Shown here: positions 39,655-52,513 of the stretch, one piece after another
How positions within the stretch are numbered: the first letter of the stretch is position 1
How the letters are laid out: each line of letters starts with the position of its first letter
From: Petrolisthes cinctipes
Lineage: Eukaryota; Arthropoda; Malacostraca; Decapoda; Porcellanidae
DNA length: 64,000 nt
Reading direction: 5' to 3'
Assembly (NCBI GenBank): GCA_033782935.1
Contig: JAWQEG010000486.1
Span: 930,001 to 994,000 of the forward strand
The notes under the pieces: model-generated
What the model was told of the DNA's origin: nothing
The model's input: the letters and a program-made list of their open reading frames with translations, nothing else
Databases searched by the model: none
Translations under genes and position numbers: made by a program

Positions 39655-41164
39655 TCAGATATAAACGGGTACAGAAGATGCATCCACATATCGACTTTTG
39701 GGCTCCAAAAATATCGATTTTGAGCATGTTTTGGGTCTGTATCTTGAAAACATTCTAACTAGGAGTAGGGATGTACAGATCGCTTCTAGGACCCAAAACT
39801 ACCGAATTTTCGGGTGTTTTGAGCCTGAATCTGAGATATAAACGGGTACAGAAGATGCATGCACATATTGGCTTTGGGCACCTAAAATATCGATTTTTAG
39901 CATGTTTTGGGCCTGTATTTTGAAAATACTCTAAATAGGAGTAGGCATGTACAGATCGCTTCTGGGACCCAAAAATATCGAATTTTCGGGTGTTTTGAGC
40001 CTGAATTTGAGATATAAACGGGTACAGAAGATTCATGCACATATCGACTTTGGACACTTAAAATATCGATTGTTAGCATGTTTTGAGCCTATATTTTGAA
40101 AACATTCTAGCAATGACTAGACATGTACAGATCGCTTCTGGGACCCAAAATTATCGATATTTCGGGTGTTTTGAGGTTGAATTTGAGATATAAACGAGAG
40201 CAGAAGATGCATACACATGTTGACTTTGGGCACCTAAAATATCGATTTTCAACATGTTTTAGGCCTGCATCTGAGTAGGCATGTACAGATCGCTTCTGGG
40301 ACCCCAAAATATCAAATTTTCGGGTGTTTTGAGCCTGAATTTGAGATATAAACGGGTACAGAAGATGCATGCACATATCGACTTTTGGGCACCTAAAAGA
40401 TCGATTTTCAGTATGTTTTGGGCCTGTATTTTGAAAATACTCTAACACGGAGTATGCATGTACAGTTCGCTTCTGGGACTCCAAAATACCGAATTTTAGG
40501 GTGTTTAGGGCCTGAATTTGAGATATCGACTTTGGGCACCTAAAATATCGATTTTTAGCATGTTTTGGGCCTAAATTTTGAAAATATTCTAGCACTAAGT
40601 AGGCATGTACAGATCACTTCTGGGACCCCAAAATATCGAATTTTCGGGTGTTTTGAGCCTGAATTTGAGATATAAACGGGTACAGATGATGCATGCACAT
40701 ATCGACTTTGGACACTTAAAATATCGATTTTTAGCTGGTTTTGAGCCTATATTTTGAAAACATTCTAGCACTGAGTAGGCATGTACAGCTCGCTTCTGGG
40801 ACCCAAAAATATCGAATTTTCGGGTGTTTTGTGGTTGAATTTAGGATATAAACGGGTGCAGAAGATGCATACACATATTGACTTTGGTCACCTAAATGAT
40901 CGATTTTCAGTATGTTTTGGGCCTGTATATTGAAAATACTCTAACACGGAGTAGGCATGTACAGATCGCTTCTGGGACCCCAACATATCGAATTTTTGGG
41001 TGTTTTGGGCCTGAATTTGAGATATCGACTTTGTGCACCTAAAATATCGATTTTTAGCATGTTATGGGCCTATATTTTTAAAATATTCTAGCACTGAGTA
41101 GGCATGTACAGATTGCTTCTGGGACCCCAAAAAATCGAATTTTCGGGTGTTTTGAGCCTGAATT
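39655..41164. repeat. 1.5 kb monomer block interrupting the 1011 bp repeats
   Basis: About nine monomers. The first part resembles the 2376 bp family (GGGCTCCAAAAATATCGATTTTGAGC, AAAACTACCG, ATTATCGATATTTCGGGTG). It has its own variants, including CAACATGTTTTAGGCC near 40250 and GTACAGCTCGC near 40786. Confidence 0.8.
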
Positions 41165-42175
41165 TGAAATATAAACGGGTACCGAAGATGCATGCACATA
41201 TCGACTTTTGGGCACCTAATATATCGATTTTGAGCATGTTTTAGGTCTGTATCTTGAAAACATTTTAACTAGGAGTAGGGATGTACAGATCGCTTCTAGG
41301 ACCCAAAAATACCGAATTTTCGGGTGTTTTGAGCCTGAATTTGAGATATAAACGGGTACAGAAGATGCATGCACATATTGACTTTGGGCACCTAAAGTAT
41401 CGATTTTTAGCATGTTTTGGGCCTGTATTTTGAAAATACTCTAACTAGGAGTAGGCATGTACAGATCGCTTCTGGGACCCAAAATTATCGAATTTTCGGG
41501 TGTTTTGAGGTTGAATTTGAGATATAAACGAGTGCAGAAGATGCATACACATGTTGACTTTGGGCACCTAAAATATCGATTTTCAGCATGTTTTGGGCCT
41601 GCATCTGAGTAGGCATGTACAGATCGCTTCTGGGACTCCAATATATCGAATTTTCGGGTGTTTGGAGCCTGAATTTGAGATATAACCGGGTACAGAAGAT
41701 GCATGCACATATTGACTTTTGGGCACTTAAAAGATCGATTTTCAGTATGTTTTGGGCCTGTATTTTGAAAATACTCTAACACGGAGTAGGCATGTACAGT
41801 TCGCTTCTGGGACCCCAAAATATCGAATTTTCGGGTGTTTTGAGGTTGAATTTATGATATAAACGGGTGCAGAAGATGCATACACATATTGACTTTGGTC
41901 ACCTAAATGATCGATTTTCAGTATGTTTTGGGCCTGTATATTGAAAATACTCTAACACGGAGTAGGCATGTACAGATCGCTTCTGGGACCCCAACATATC
42001 GAATTTTTGGGTGTTTTGGGCCTGAATTTGAGATATCGACTTTGGTCACCTAAAATATCGATTTTCAGCTTGTTTTGGGCCTGTATTTTGAAAATACTCT
42101 AAGACGGAGTAGGAAAGTACAGATCGCTTCTGGGACCCCAAAATATCGAATTTTCGAGTGTTTTGAGCCTGAATT
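41165..42175. repeat. 1011 bp higher-order repeat, second copy (6-mer)
   Basis: Followed directly by another copy at 1011 bp. Six monomers with one 147 and one 158 bp unit account for the length within two bases. Private changes include CACCTAATATATCG near 41216, GGGACTCCAATATATCG near 41633 and CTCTAAGACGGAGTAGGAAAG near 42100. Confidence 0.85.
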
Positions 42176-43055
42176 TCAGATATAAACGGGTACAGAAGAT
42201 GCATGCACATATCGACTTTTGGGCACCTAAAATACCGATTTTGAGCATGTTTTAGGTCTGTATCTTGAAAACATTCTAACTAGGAGTAGGGATGTACAGA
42301 TCGCTTCTAGGACCCAAAAATACCGAATTTTCGGGTATTTTGAGCCTGAATTTGAGATATAAACGGGTACAGAAGATGCATGCACATATTGACTTTGGGC
42401 ACCTAAAGTATCGATTTTCAGCATGTTTTGGGCCTGTATTTTGAAAATACTCTAACTAGGAGTAGGCATGTACAGATCGCTTCTGGGACCCAAAATTATC
42501 GAATTTTCGGGTGTTTTGAGGTTGAATTTGAGATATAAACGAGTGCAGAAGATGCATACACTTGTTGACTTTGGGCACCTAAAATATCGATTTTCAGCAT
42601 GTTTTCGGCCTGCATCTGAGTAGGCATGTACAGATCGCTTCTGGGACCCCAAAATATCGAATTTTCGGGTGTTTGCAGCCTGAATTTGAGATATAAACGG
42701 GCACGGAAGATGCATGCACATATCGACTTTTGGGCACCTAAAAGATCGATTTTCAGTATGTTTTGGGCCTGTATTTTGAAAATACTCTAACACGGAGTAG
42801 GCATGTACAGTTCGCTTCTGGGACCCCAAAATATCGAATTTTCGGGTGTTTTGAGGTTGAATTTATGATATAAACGGGTGCAGAAGATGCATACACATAT
42901 TGACTTTGGTCACCTAAATGATCGATTTTCAGTATGTTTTGGGCCTGTATATTGAAAATACTCTAACACGGAGTAGGCATGTACAGATCGCTTCTGGGAC
43001 CCCAACATATCGAATTTTTGGGTGTTTTGGGCCTGAATTTGAGATATCGACTTTG
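42176..43055. repeat. 1011 bp higher-order repeat, third copy (truncated)
   Basis: This matches the copy before it for about 880 bp. It departs at about 43055, where the previous copy has GGTCACCTAAAATATCGATTT then CAGCTTG and this one has GGGCACC then TTAGCATG. Private changes include TGTTTGCAGCCTG near 42670 and ACGGGCACGGAAG near 42697. Confidence 0.82.
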
Positions 43056-44200
43056 GGCACCTAAAATATCGATTTTTAGCATGTTTTGGGCCTATATTTT
43101 GAAAATATTCTAGCACTGAGTAGGCATGTACAGATCGCTTCTGGGACCCTAAAATATCGAATTTTCGGGTTTTTTTTTAGCCTGAATTTGAGATATAAAC
43201 GGATACAGAAGATGCATGCACATATCGACTTTTGGGCACCAAAAATATCGATTTTGAGCATGTTTTGGGTCTGTATCTTGAAAATATTCTAACTAGGAGT
43301 AGGGATGTACGGATCGCTTCTAGGACCCAAAACTACCGAATTTTCGGGTGTTTTGAGCCTGAATTTGAGATATAAACGGGTACAAAAGATGCATGCACAT
43401 ATCGACTTTGGACACTTAAAATATCGATTTTTAGCATGTTTTGTGCCTATATTTTGAAAATATTTTAGTACTGACTAGACATGTACAGATCGCTTCTGGG
43501 ACCCAAAATTATCGAATCTTCGGGTGTTTTGAGGTTGAATTTGAGATATGAACGAGTGCAGAAGATGCATATACATGTTGACTTTAGGCACCTAAAATAT
43601 CGATTTTCAGCATGTTTTGGGCCTGCATCTGAGTAGGCATGTACAGATCGCTTCTCGGACCCCAAAATATCGAATTTTCGGGTGTTTGGAGCCTGAATTT
43701 GAGATATAAACGGGTACAGAAGATGCATGCACATATCGACTTTTGGGCACCTAAAAGATCGATTTTCAGTATGTTTTGGGCCTGTATTTTGAAAATACTC
43801 TAGTACGGAGTAGGCATGTACAGTTCGCTTCTGGGACCCCAAAATATCGAATTTTCGGGTGTTTTGGGCCTGAATTTGAGATATCGACTTTGGGTACCTA
43901 AAATATCGATTTTTAGCATGTTTTTTTGCCTATATTTTGAAAATATTATAGCACTAAGTACGCATGTACATATCACTTCTGAGACCCCAAAATATCGAAT
44001 TTTCGGGTGTTTTGAGCCTGAATTTGAGATATAAACGGGTACAGATGATGCATGCACATATCGACTTTGGACACTGAAAATATCGATTTTTAGCATGTTT
44101 TGAGCCTATATTTTGAAAACATTCTATCACTGAGTAGGCATGTACAGATCGCTTCTGGGACCCAAAAATATCGAATTTTCGGGTGTTTTAAAGTTGAATT
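43056..44200. repeat. Last left-domain monomers
   Basis: About seven monomers with left-domain variants, the last clear ones being GGACACTGAAAAT near 44069 and AAAGTTGAATTTGGG near 44190. A run of nine T lies at 43170-43178 and a run of seven T at 43920-43926, longer than the usual four. Confidence 0.82.
43170..43178. repeat. Nine-T homopolymer run
   Basis: CGGG is followed by nine T and then AGCC where most units have TGTTTTGAGCC. A short local expansion, or a sequencing error in a homopolymer. Confidence 0.8.
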
Positions 44201-44600
44201 TGGGATATAAACGGGTACAGAAGATGCACGCACATATCGACTTTTGGGCACCTAAAAGATCGATTTTCAGTATGTTTTGGGCCTGTATTTTGAAAATACT
44301 CTAACACGGAGTAGGCATGTACAGTTCGCTTCTGGGACCCCAAAATATCAAATTTTCGGGTGTTTTGGGCCTGAATTTGAGATATAAACGGGTACAGAAG
44401 ATGCATGCACATATCGACCTTTGTGCACCTAAAAGATCGATTTTCAGTATGTTTTTGGCCTGTATTTTGAAAATACTCTAACACGAAGTAGGCGTGTACA
44501 GATCGCTTCTGGTACCCCTAAATATCGAATTTTCGGGTGTTTTGGGCCTTAATTTGAGATATCGACTTTTTGGCACCTGAAATATCGATTTTTAGCATGT
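44200..44600. other. Subfamily boundary inside the satellite array
   Basis: Left of here the array uses GAGGTTGAATTT, GGACACTT, GTCACCTAAATGATCG and 158 bp units. Right of here I find none of these, and new forms appear: CTTTTTGGCACC (from about 44562), ATGTTTTTAGC, GTGTTTAGGGCCAGAATTTG (from about 45010), GGGCATCTAAAAT (from about 45553) and GCCTTTACGCACC (from about 47898). About two intermediate monomers lie between. There is no foreign sequence at the junction. Confidence 0.8.
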
Positions 44601-46319
44601 TTTTAGCTTATATTTTGAAAATATTCTAGCACTGAGTAGGCATGTACAGATCGCTTCTGGGACCCCAAAATATCGAATTTTCATTTGTTTTGAGCCTGAA
44701 TTTAAGATATAAACGGGTACTGAAGATGCATGCACATATCGACTTTTTGCACCTAAAACATCGATTTTGAGCATATTTTGGGCATGTATTTTGAAAATAC
44801 TCTAACACGGAGTAGGCATGTACAGATCGCTTCTGGGACCCCTAAATATCGAATTTTCGGGTGTTTTGGGCCTTAATTTGAGATATCGACTTTTTGGCAC
44901 CTAAAATATCGATTTTTAGCATGTTTTTAGACTATATTTTGAAAATATTCTAGCACTGAGTAGGCATGTACAGATTGCTTCTGGGACCCCAAAATAATGA
45001 ATTTTCGGGTGTTTAGGGCCAGAATTTGAGATATAAACGGGTACAGAAGATGAATGCACATATCGACTTTTGGGCACCTAAAATATCGATTTCGAGCATG
45101 TTATGAGCCTATATTTTGAAAACATTCTAGCACTGAGTAGGCATGTACAGATCGCTTCTGGGGCCCAAAAATATCGAATTTTCGGGTGTTTAGGGCCAGA
45201 ATTTGAGATATAAACGGATACAGAAGATGCATGCACATATCGACTTTTCGGCACCTAAAAGATCGATATTCAGTATGTTTTTGGCCTGTATTTTGAAAAT
45301 ACTCTAACACGGAGTAGGCATGTACAGATCCCTTCTGGGACCCCTAAATATCGAATTTTCGGGTGTTTTGGGACTGAATTTGAGATATCGACTTTTTGGC
45401 ACCTAAAATATCGATTTTTAGCATGTTTTTAGCCTATATTTTGAAAATATTCTAGCACTGAGTAGGCATGTACAGATTGCTTCTGGGACCCCAAAATATT
45501 GAATTTTCGGGTGTTTTGAGCCTGAATTTGAGATATAAACGTGTACAGAAGATACATGCAGATATTGACTTTGGGCATCTAAAATATCGATTATTAGCAT
45601 GTTTTGGGCCTGTATTTTGAAAATACTCTAACACGGAGTAGGCATGTACAGATCGCTTCTGGGACCCCAAAATATTGAATTTTCGGGTGTTTTGAGCCTG
45701 AATTTGAGATATAAACGTGTACAGAAGATACATGCACATATTGACTTTGGGCATCTAAAATATCGATTATTAGCATGTTTTTGGCCTGTATTTTGAAAAT
45801 ACTCTAACACGGAGTAGGCATGTACAGATCGCTTCTGGGACCCCTAAATATCGAATTTTCGGGTGTTTTGGGCCTTAATTTGAGATATCGACTTTTTGGC
45901 ACCGAAAATATCGATTTTCAGTATGTTTTTGGCCTGTATTTTGAAAATACTCTAACACGGAGTAGGCATGTACAGATCGCTTCTGGGACCCCTAAATATC
46001 GAATTTTCGGGTGTTTTGAGCCTGAATTTGAGATATAAACGAGTACAGAAGATGCATACACATATCGACTTTTCGGCACCTAACAGATCGATTTTCAGTA
46101 TGTTTTTGGCCTGTATTTTGAAAATACTCTAACACGGAGTAGGCATGTACAAATCCCTTCTGGGACCCCTAAATATCGAATTTTCGGGTGTTTTGGGCCT
46201 TAATTTGAGATATAAACGGGTACAGAAGATGAATGCACATATCGAATTTTGGGCACCTAAAATATCGATTTTTAGCATGTTTTTAGACTATATTTTGAAA
46301 ATATTCTAGCACTGAGTAG
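44600..46319. repeat. First block of the right domain
   Basis: About ten right-domain monomers. About 44900-45600 recurs at 46256-46956 (offset 1356, eight monomers), with shared variants ATTTCGAGCATGTTATGAGCC, CTGGGGCCCAAAAAT, CGATATTCAGTATG and CAGATCCCTTCTGGG. Near 45450-45780 two adjacent 176 bp units are almost identical. Confidence 0.82.
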
Positions 46320-49300
46320 GCATGTACAGATTGCTTCTGGGACCCCAAAATATTGAATTTTTGGGTGTTTAGGGCCAGAATTTGAGATATAAACGGGTAC
46401 AGAAGATGAATGCACATATCGAATTTTGGGCACCTAAAATATCGATTTCGAGCATGTTATGAGCCTATATTTTGAAAACATTCTAGCACTGAGTAGGCAT
46501 GTACAGATCGCTTCTGGGGCCCAAAAATATCGAATTTTCGGGTGTTTAGGGCCAGAATTTGAGATATAAACGGATACAGAAGATGCATGCACATATCGAC
46601 TTTTCGGCACCTAAAAGATCGATATTCAGTATGTTTTTGGCCTGTATTTTGAAAATACTCTGACACGGAGTAGGCATGTACAGATCCCTTCTGGGACCCC
46701 TAAATATCGAATTTTCGGGTGTTTTGGGACTGAATTTGAGATATCGACTTTTTGGCACCTAAAATATCGATTTTTAGCATGTTTTTAGCCTATATTTTGA
46801 AAATATTCTAGCACTGAGTAGGCATGTACAGATTGCTTCTGGCACCCCAAAATATTGAATTTTCGGGTGTTTTGAGCCTGAATTTGAGATATAAACGTGT
46901 ACAGAAGATACATGCACATATTGACTTTGGGCATCTAAAATATCGATTATTAGCATGTTTTGGGCATGTATTTTGAAAATACTCTAACACGGAGTAGGCA
47001 TGTACAGATCGCTTCTGGGACCCCAAAATATCGAATTTTCGTTTGTTTTGAGCCTGAATTTGAGATATAAACGGGTACTGATGATGCATGCACATATCGA
47101 CTTTTTGGCACCTAAAACATCGACTTTGAGCATGTTTTGGGCCTGTATTTTGAAAATACTCTTACACGGACTAGGCATGTACAGATCGCTTCTGGGACCC
47201 ATAAATATCGAATTTTCGGGTGTTTTGGGACTTAATTTGAGATATCGACTTTTTTGCACCGAAAATATCGATTTTTAGAATGTTTTTAGCCTATATTTTG
47301 AAAATATTCTAGCACTGAGTAGGCATGTACAGATTGCTTCTGGGACCCCAAAATATTGAATTTTCGGGTGTTTTGGGCCTTAATTTGAGATATCGACTTT
47401 TTGGCACCTAAAATATCGATTTTTAGAATGTTTTTAGCCTATATTTTGAAAATATTCTAGCACTGAGTAGGCATGTACAGATTGCTTCTGGGACCCCAAA
47501 ATATTGAATTTTCGGGTGTTTTGAGCCTGAATTTGAGATATAAACGGGTACAGAAGATACATGCACATATTGACTTTGGGCATCTAAAATGTCGATTTTC
47601 AGCATGTTTTTGGGCATGTATTTTGAAAATACTCTAACACGGAGTAGGCATGTACAGATCGCTTCTGGGACCCCAAAATATCGAATTTTCGAGTGTTTTG
47701 AGGCTGAATTTGAGATATAAACGAGTACAGAAGATGCATGCACATATCCACTTTTGGGCACTTAAAACATCGATTTTGAGCATGTTTAGGGCCTGTATTT
47801 TGAAAATACTCTAACACGGAGTAGGCATGTACAGATCGCTTCAGGGACCCCAAAATATCGAATTTTCGGGTGTTTTGGTCATGAATTTGAGATATCGCCT
47901 TTACGCACCTAAAATATCGATTTTTAGCATGTTTTGAGCCTATATTTTGAAAATATTCTAGCACTGAGTAGGCATGTACAGATCGTTTCTGGGATCCCAA
48001 AATATCGATTTTTCGGGTGTTTTGAGCCTAATTTGACATATAAACAAGTACAGAAGATGCATACACATATCGACTTTTGGGCACCTAAAATATCGATTTT
48101 GAGCATGTTTTGAGCCTATATTTTGAAAACATTCTAGCACTGAGTACAGATCGCTTCTGGGACCCAAAAATATCGAATTTTCGGGGGTTTTGAGCCTGAA
48201 TTTGAGATATAAACGGGTACAGAAGATACATGCACATATTGACTTTGGGCATCTAAAATATCGATTTTCAGCATGTTTTGGGCCTGTATTTTGAAAATAC
48301 TCTAACACGGAGTAGGCATGTACAGATCGCTTCTGGGACCCCAAAATATCGAATTTTCGGGTGTTTTGAGCCTGAATTTGAGATATAAACGGGTACTGAA
48401 GATGCATGCACATATCGACTTTTGGGCACCTAAAACATCGATTTTGAGCATGTTTTTATGAATGTATTTTGAAAATACTCTAACACGGAGTAGGCATGTA
48501 CAGATCGCTTCTGGGACCCCAAAATATCGAATTTTCGGGTGTTTTGGGCCTGAATTTGAGATATCGCCTTTACGCACCTAAAATATCGATTTTTAGCATG
48601 TTTTTAGCCTATATTTTGAAAATATTCTAGCACTGAGTAGGCATGTACAGATCGCTTCTGGGACCCCAAAATATCGAATTTTCGGGTGTTTTGAGCCTGA
48701 ATTTGAGATATAAACGAGTACAGAAGATGCATGCACATATCGACTTTTCGGCACCTAAAAGATCGGTTTTCAGTATGTTTTTGGCCTGTATTTTGAAAAT
48801 ACTCTAACACTGAGTAGGCATGTACAGATCGCTTCTGGGACCCCAAAATATCGAATTTTCGTTTGTTTTGAGCCTGAACTTGAGATATAAACGGGTACTG
48901 AAGATGCATGCACATATCGACTTTTTGGCACCTAACACATCGACTTTGAGCATGTATTGGGCCTGTATTTTGAAAATACTCTTACACGGAGTAGGCATGT
49001 ACAGATCGCTTCTGGGACCCCTAAATATCTAATTTTCGGGTGTTTTGGGCCTTAATTTGAGATATCGACTTTTTGGCACCTAAAATATCGATTTTTAGCA
49101 TGGTTTTAGCCTATATTTTGAAAATATTCTAGCACTGAGTAGGCATGTACAGATTGCTTCTGGGACCCCAAAATATCAAATTTTCGGGTGTTTTGAGCCT
49201 GAATTTGAGATATAAACGGGTACAGAAGATACATGCACATATTGACTTTGGGCATCTAAAATGTCGATTTTCAGCATGTTTTGGGCATGTATTTTGAAAA

Positions 49301-50841
49301 TACTCTAACACGGAGTAGGCATGTACAGATCGCTTCTGGGACCCATAAATATAGAATTTTCGGGTGTTTTGGGCCTGAATTTGAGATATCGCCTTTACGC
49401 ACCTAAAATATCGATTTTGAGCATGTTTTGAGCCTATATTTTGAAAATATTCTAGCACTGAGTAGGTATGTACAGATCGCTTCTGGGACCCCAAAATATC
49501 GAATTTTCGGGTGTTTTGAGCCTAATTTGAGATATAAACGAGTACAGAAGATGCATACACATATCGACTTTTGGGCACCTAAAATATCGATTTTGAGCAT
49601 GTTTTGAGCCTATATTTTGAAAACATTCTATTACTGAGTAGGCATGTACAGATCGCTTCTGGGACCCAAAAATATCGAATTTTCGGGTGTTTAGGGCCAG
49701 AATTTGAGATATAAACCGGTACAGAAGATGCATGCATATATCGACTTTTGGGCACCTAAAAGATCGATTTTCAGTATGTTTTTGGCCTGTATTTTGAAAA
49801 TACTCTAACACGGAGTAGGCATGTACAGATCGCTTCTGGGACCCAAAAATATCGAATTTTCGGGTGTTTAAGGCAAGAATTTGAGATATAAACGGGTACA
49901 GAAGATGCATGCATATATCGACTTTTGGGCACCTAAAAGATCGATTTTCAGTATGTTTTTGGCCCGTATTTTGAAAATACTCTAACACGGAGTAGGCATG
50001 TACAGATCGCTTCTGGGACCCCTAAATATCGAATTTTTTGGGTGTTTAGGGACTGAATTTGAGATATTGACTTTTTGGCACTAAAAACATCGATTTTTAG
50101 CATGTTTTTAGCCTATATTATGAAAATATTCTAGCACTGTACAGATTGCTTCTGGGACCCCAAAATATTGAATTTTCGGGTGTTTTGAGCCTGAATTTGA
50201 GATATAAACGGGTACAGAAGATACATGCCCATATCGACTTTTGGGCATCTAAAATATCGATTTCGAGCATGTTTTGGGCATGTATTTTAAAAATACTCTA
50301 AAACGGAGTAGGCATGTACAGATCGCTTCTGGGACCCCAAAATATCGAATTTTCGGGTGTTTTGAGCCTAAATTTGAGATATAAACGGGTACTGAAGATG
50401 CATGCACATATCGACTTTTGGGCACCTAAAACATCGATTTTGAGCATGTTTTGGGCCGGTATTTTGTTAATACCCTAACACGGAGTAGGCATGTACAGAT
50501 CGCTTCTGGGACACCAAATTATCGAATTTTCGGGTGTTTTGAGCCTGAATTTGAGATATGAACGAGTACAGAAGATGCATGCACATATCGACTTTTGGGC
50601 ACCTAAAATATCGATTTTAAGCATGTTTTGAGCCTATATTTTGAAAATATTCTAGCACTGAGTAGGCATGTACAGATTACTTCTGGGACCCCAAAATATT
50701 GAATTTTTGGGTGTTTTGAGCCTGAATTTGAGATATAAACGGGTAAAGAAGATACATGCACATATTGACTTTGAGCATCTAAAATGTCGATTTTCAGCAT
50801 GTTTTGGGCATGTATTTTGAAAATACTCTAACACGGAGTAG
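46320..50841. repeat. Right-domain macro-repeat, copy 1 (about 4.5 kb)
   Basis: Sequence order here is repeated at 50842-56350. The offset between the copies moves stepwise along the block: 4522, 5024/5526, 5510, 5362, then 5509 bp. All steps but one are close to whole numbers of monomers. Shared private variants include GCCTTTACGCACC, TTTCGTTTGTTTTGAGCC, AAGATCGGTTTTCAG, TGTTTAAGGCAAGAATTTG and AGCACTGTACAGATTGC. Confidence 0.83.
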
Positions 50842-51807
50842 GCATGTACAGATTGCTTCAGGGACCCCAAAATATTGAATTTTCGGGTGTTTAGGGCCAG
50901 AATTTGAGATATAAACGGGTACAGAAGATGCATGCACATATCGACTTTTGGGCACCTAAAATATCGATTTCGAGCATGTTATGAGCCTATATTTTGAAAA
51001 CATTCTAGCACTGAGTAGGCATGTACAGATCGCTTCTGGGGCCCAAAAATATCGAATTTTCGGGTGTTTAGGGCCAGAATTTGAGATATAAACGGATACA
51101 GAAGATGCATGCACATATCGACTTTTCGGCACCTAAAAGATCGATATTCAGTATGTTTTTGGCCTGTATTTTGAAAATACTCTAACACGGAGTAGGCATG
51201 TAGAGATCCCTTCTGGGACCCCTAAATATAGAATTTTCGGGTGTTTTGGGACTGAATTTGAGATATCGACTTTTTGGCACCAAAAATATCGATTTTTAGC
51301 ATGTTTTTAGCCTATATTTTGAAAATATTCTAGCACTGAGTAGGCATGTACAGATTGCTTCTGGCACCCCAAAATATTGAATTTTCGGGTGTTTTGAGCC
51401 TGAATTTGAGATATAAACGTGTACAGAAGATACATGCACATATTGACTTTGGGCATCTAAAATATCGATTATTAGCATGTTTTGGGCATGTATTTTGAAA
51501 ATACTCTAACACGGAGTAGGCATGTACAGATCGCTTCTGGGACCCCAAAATATCGAATTTTCGTTTGTTTTGAGCCTGAATTTGAGATATAAACGGGTAC
51601 TGATGATGCATGCACATATCGACTTTTTGGCACCTAAAACATCGACTTTGAGCATGTTTTGGGCCTGTATTTTGAAAATACTCTTACACGGAGTAGGCAT
51701 GTACAGATCGCTTCTGGGACCCCTAAATATCGAATTTTCGGGTGTTTTGGGCCTTAATTTGAGATATCGACTTTTTGGCACCGAAAATATCGATTTTTAG
51801 AATGTTT

Positions 51808-52440
51808 TTAGCCTATATTTTGAAAATATTCTAGCACTGAGTAGGCATGTACAGATTGCTTCTGGGACCCCAAAATATTGAATTTTCGGGTGTTTAGGGC
51901 CAGAATTTGAGATATAAACGGGTACAGAAGATGCGTGCACATATCGACTTTTGGGCACCTAAAAGATCGATTTTCAGTATGTTTTTGGCCTGTATTTTGA
52001 AAATACTCTAACACGGAGTAGGCATGTACAGATCGCTTCTGGGACCCCTAAATATCGAATTTTCGGGTGTTTTGGGCCTTAATTTGAGATATCGACTTTT
52101 TGGCACCTAAAATATCGATTTTTAGCATGTTTTTAGCCTATATTTTGAAAATATTCTAGCACTGAGTAGGCATGTACAGATTGCTTCTGGGACCCCAAAA
52201 TATTGAATTTTCGGGTGTTTAGGGCCAGAATTTGAGATATAAACGGGTACAGAAGATGCGTGCACATATCGACTTTTGGGCACCTAAAAGATCGATTTTC
52301 AGTATGTTTTTGGCCTGTATTTTGAAAATACTCTAACACGGAGTAGGCATGTACAGATCGCTTCTGGGACCCCTAAATATCGAATTTTCGGGTGTTTTGG
52401 GCCTTAATTTGAGATATCGACTTTTTGGCACCTAAAATAT
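51808..52440. repeat. Two tandem copies of a 325 bp dimer (177 + 148)
   Basis: Sequence from about 51808 recurs exactly 325 bp downstream: a full unit with GTGTTTAGGGCCAGAATTTG and GATGCGTGCACAT, then a 148 bp unit with CTTTTTGGCACC. It is absent from macro-repeat copy 1, so the expansion is private to copy 2. Confidence 0.82.
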
Positions 52441-52513
52441 CGATTTTTAGCATGTTTTTAGCCTATATTTTGAAAATATTCTAGCACTGAGTAGGCATGT
52501 ACAGATTGCTTCT
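52366..52513. repeat. Example of the right-domain short monomer (148 bp)
   Basis: It carries the same 29 bp deletion in half A as the left-domain short units (GAGATAT joined to CGAC), plus one extra T in CTTTTTGGCACC, and CCCCTAAATATCG with GGGCCTTAATTTG. Sharing the deletion junction across both domains indicates that the short form arose before the two subfamilies separated. Confidence 0.88.
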
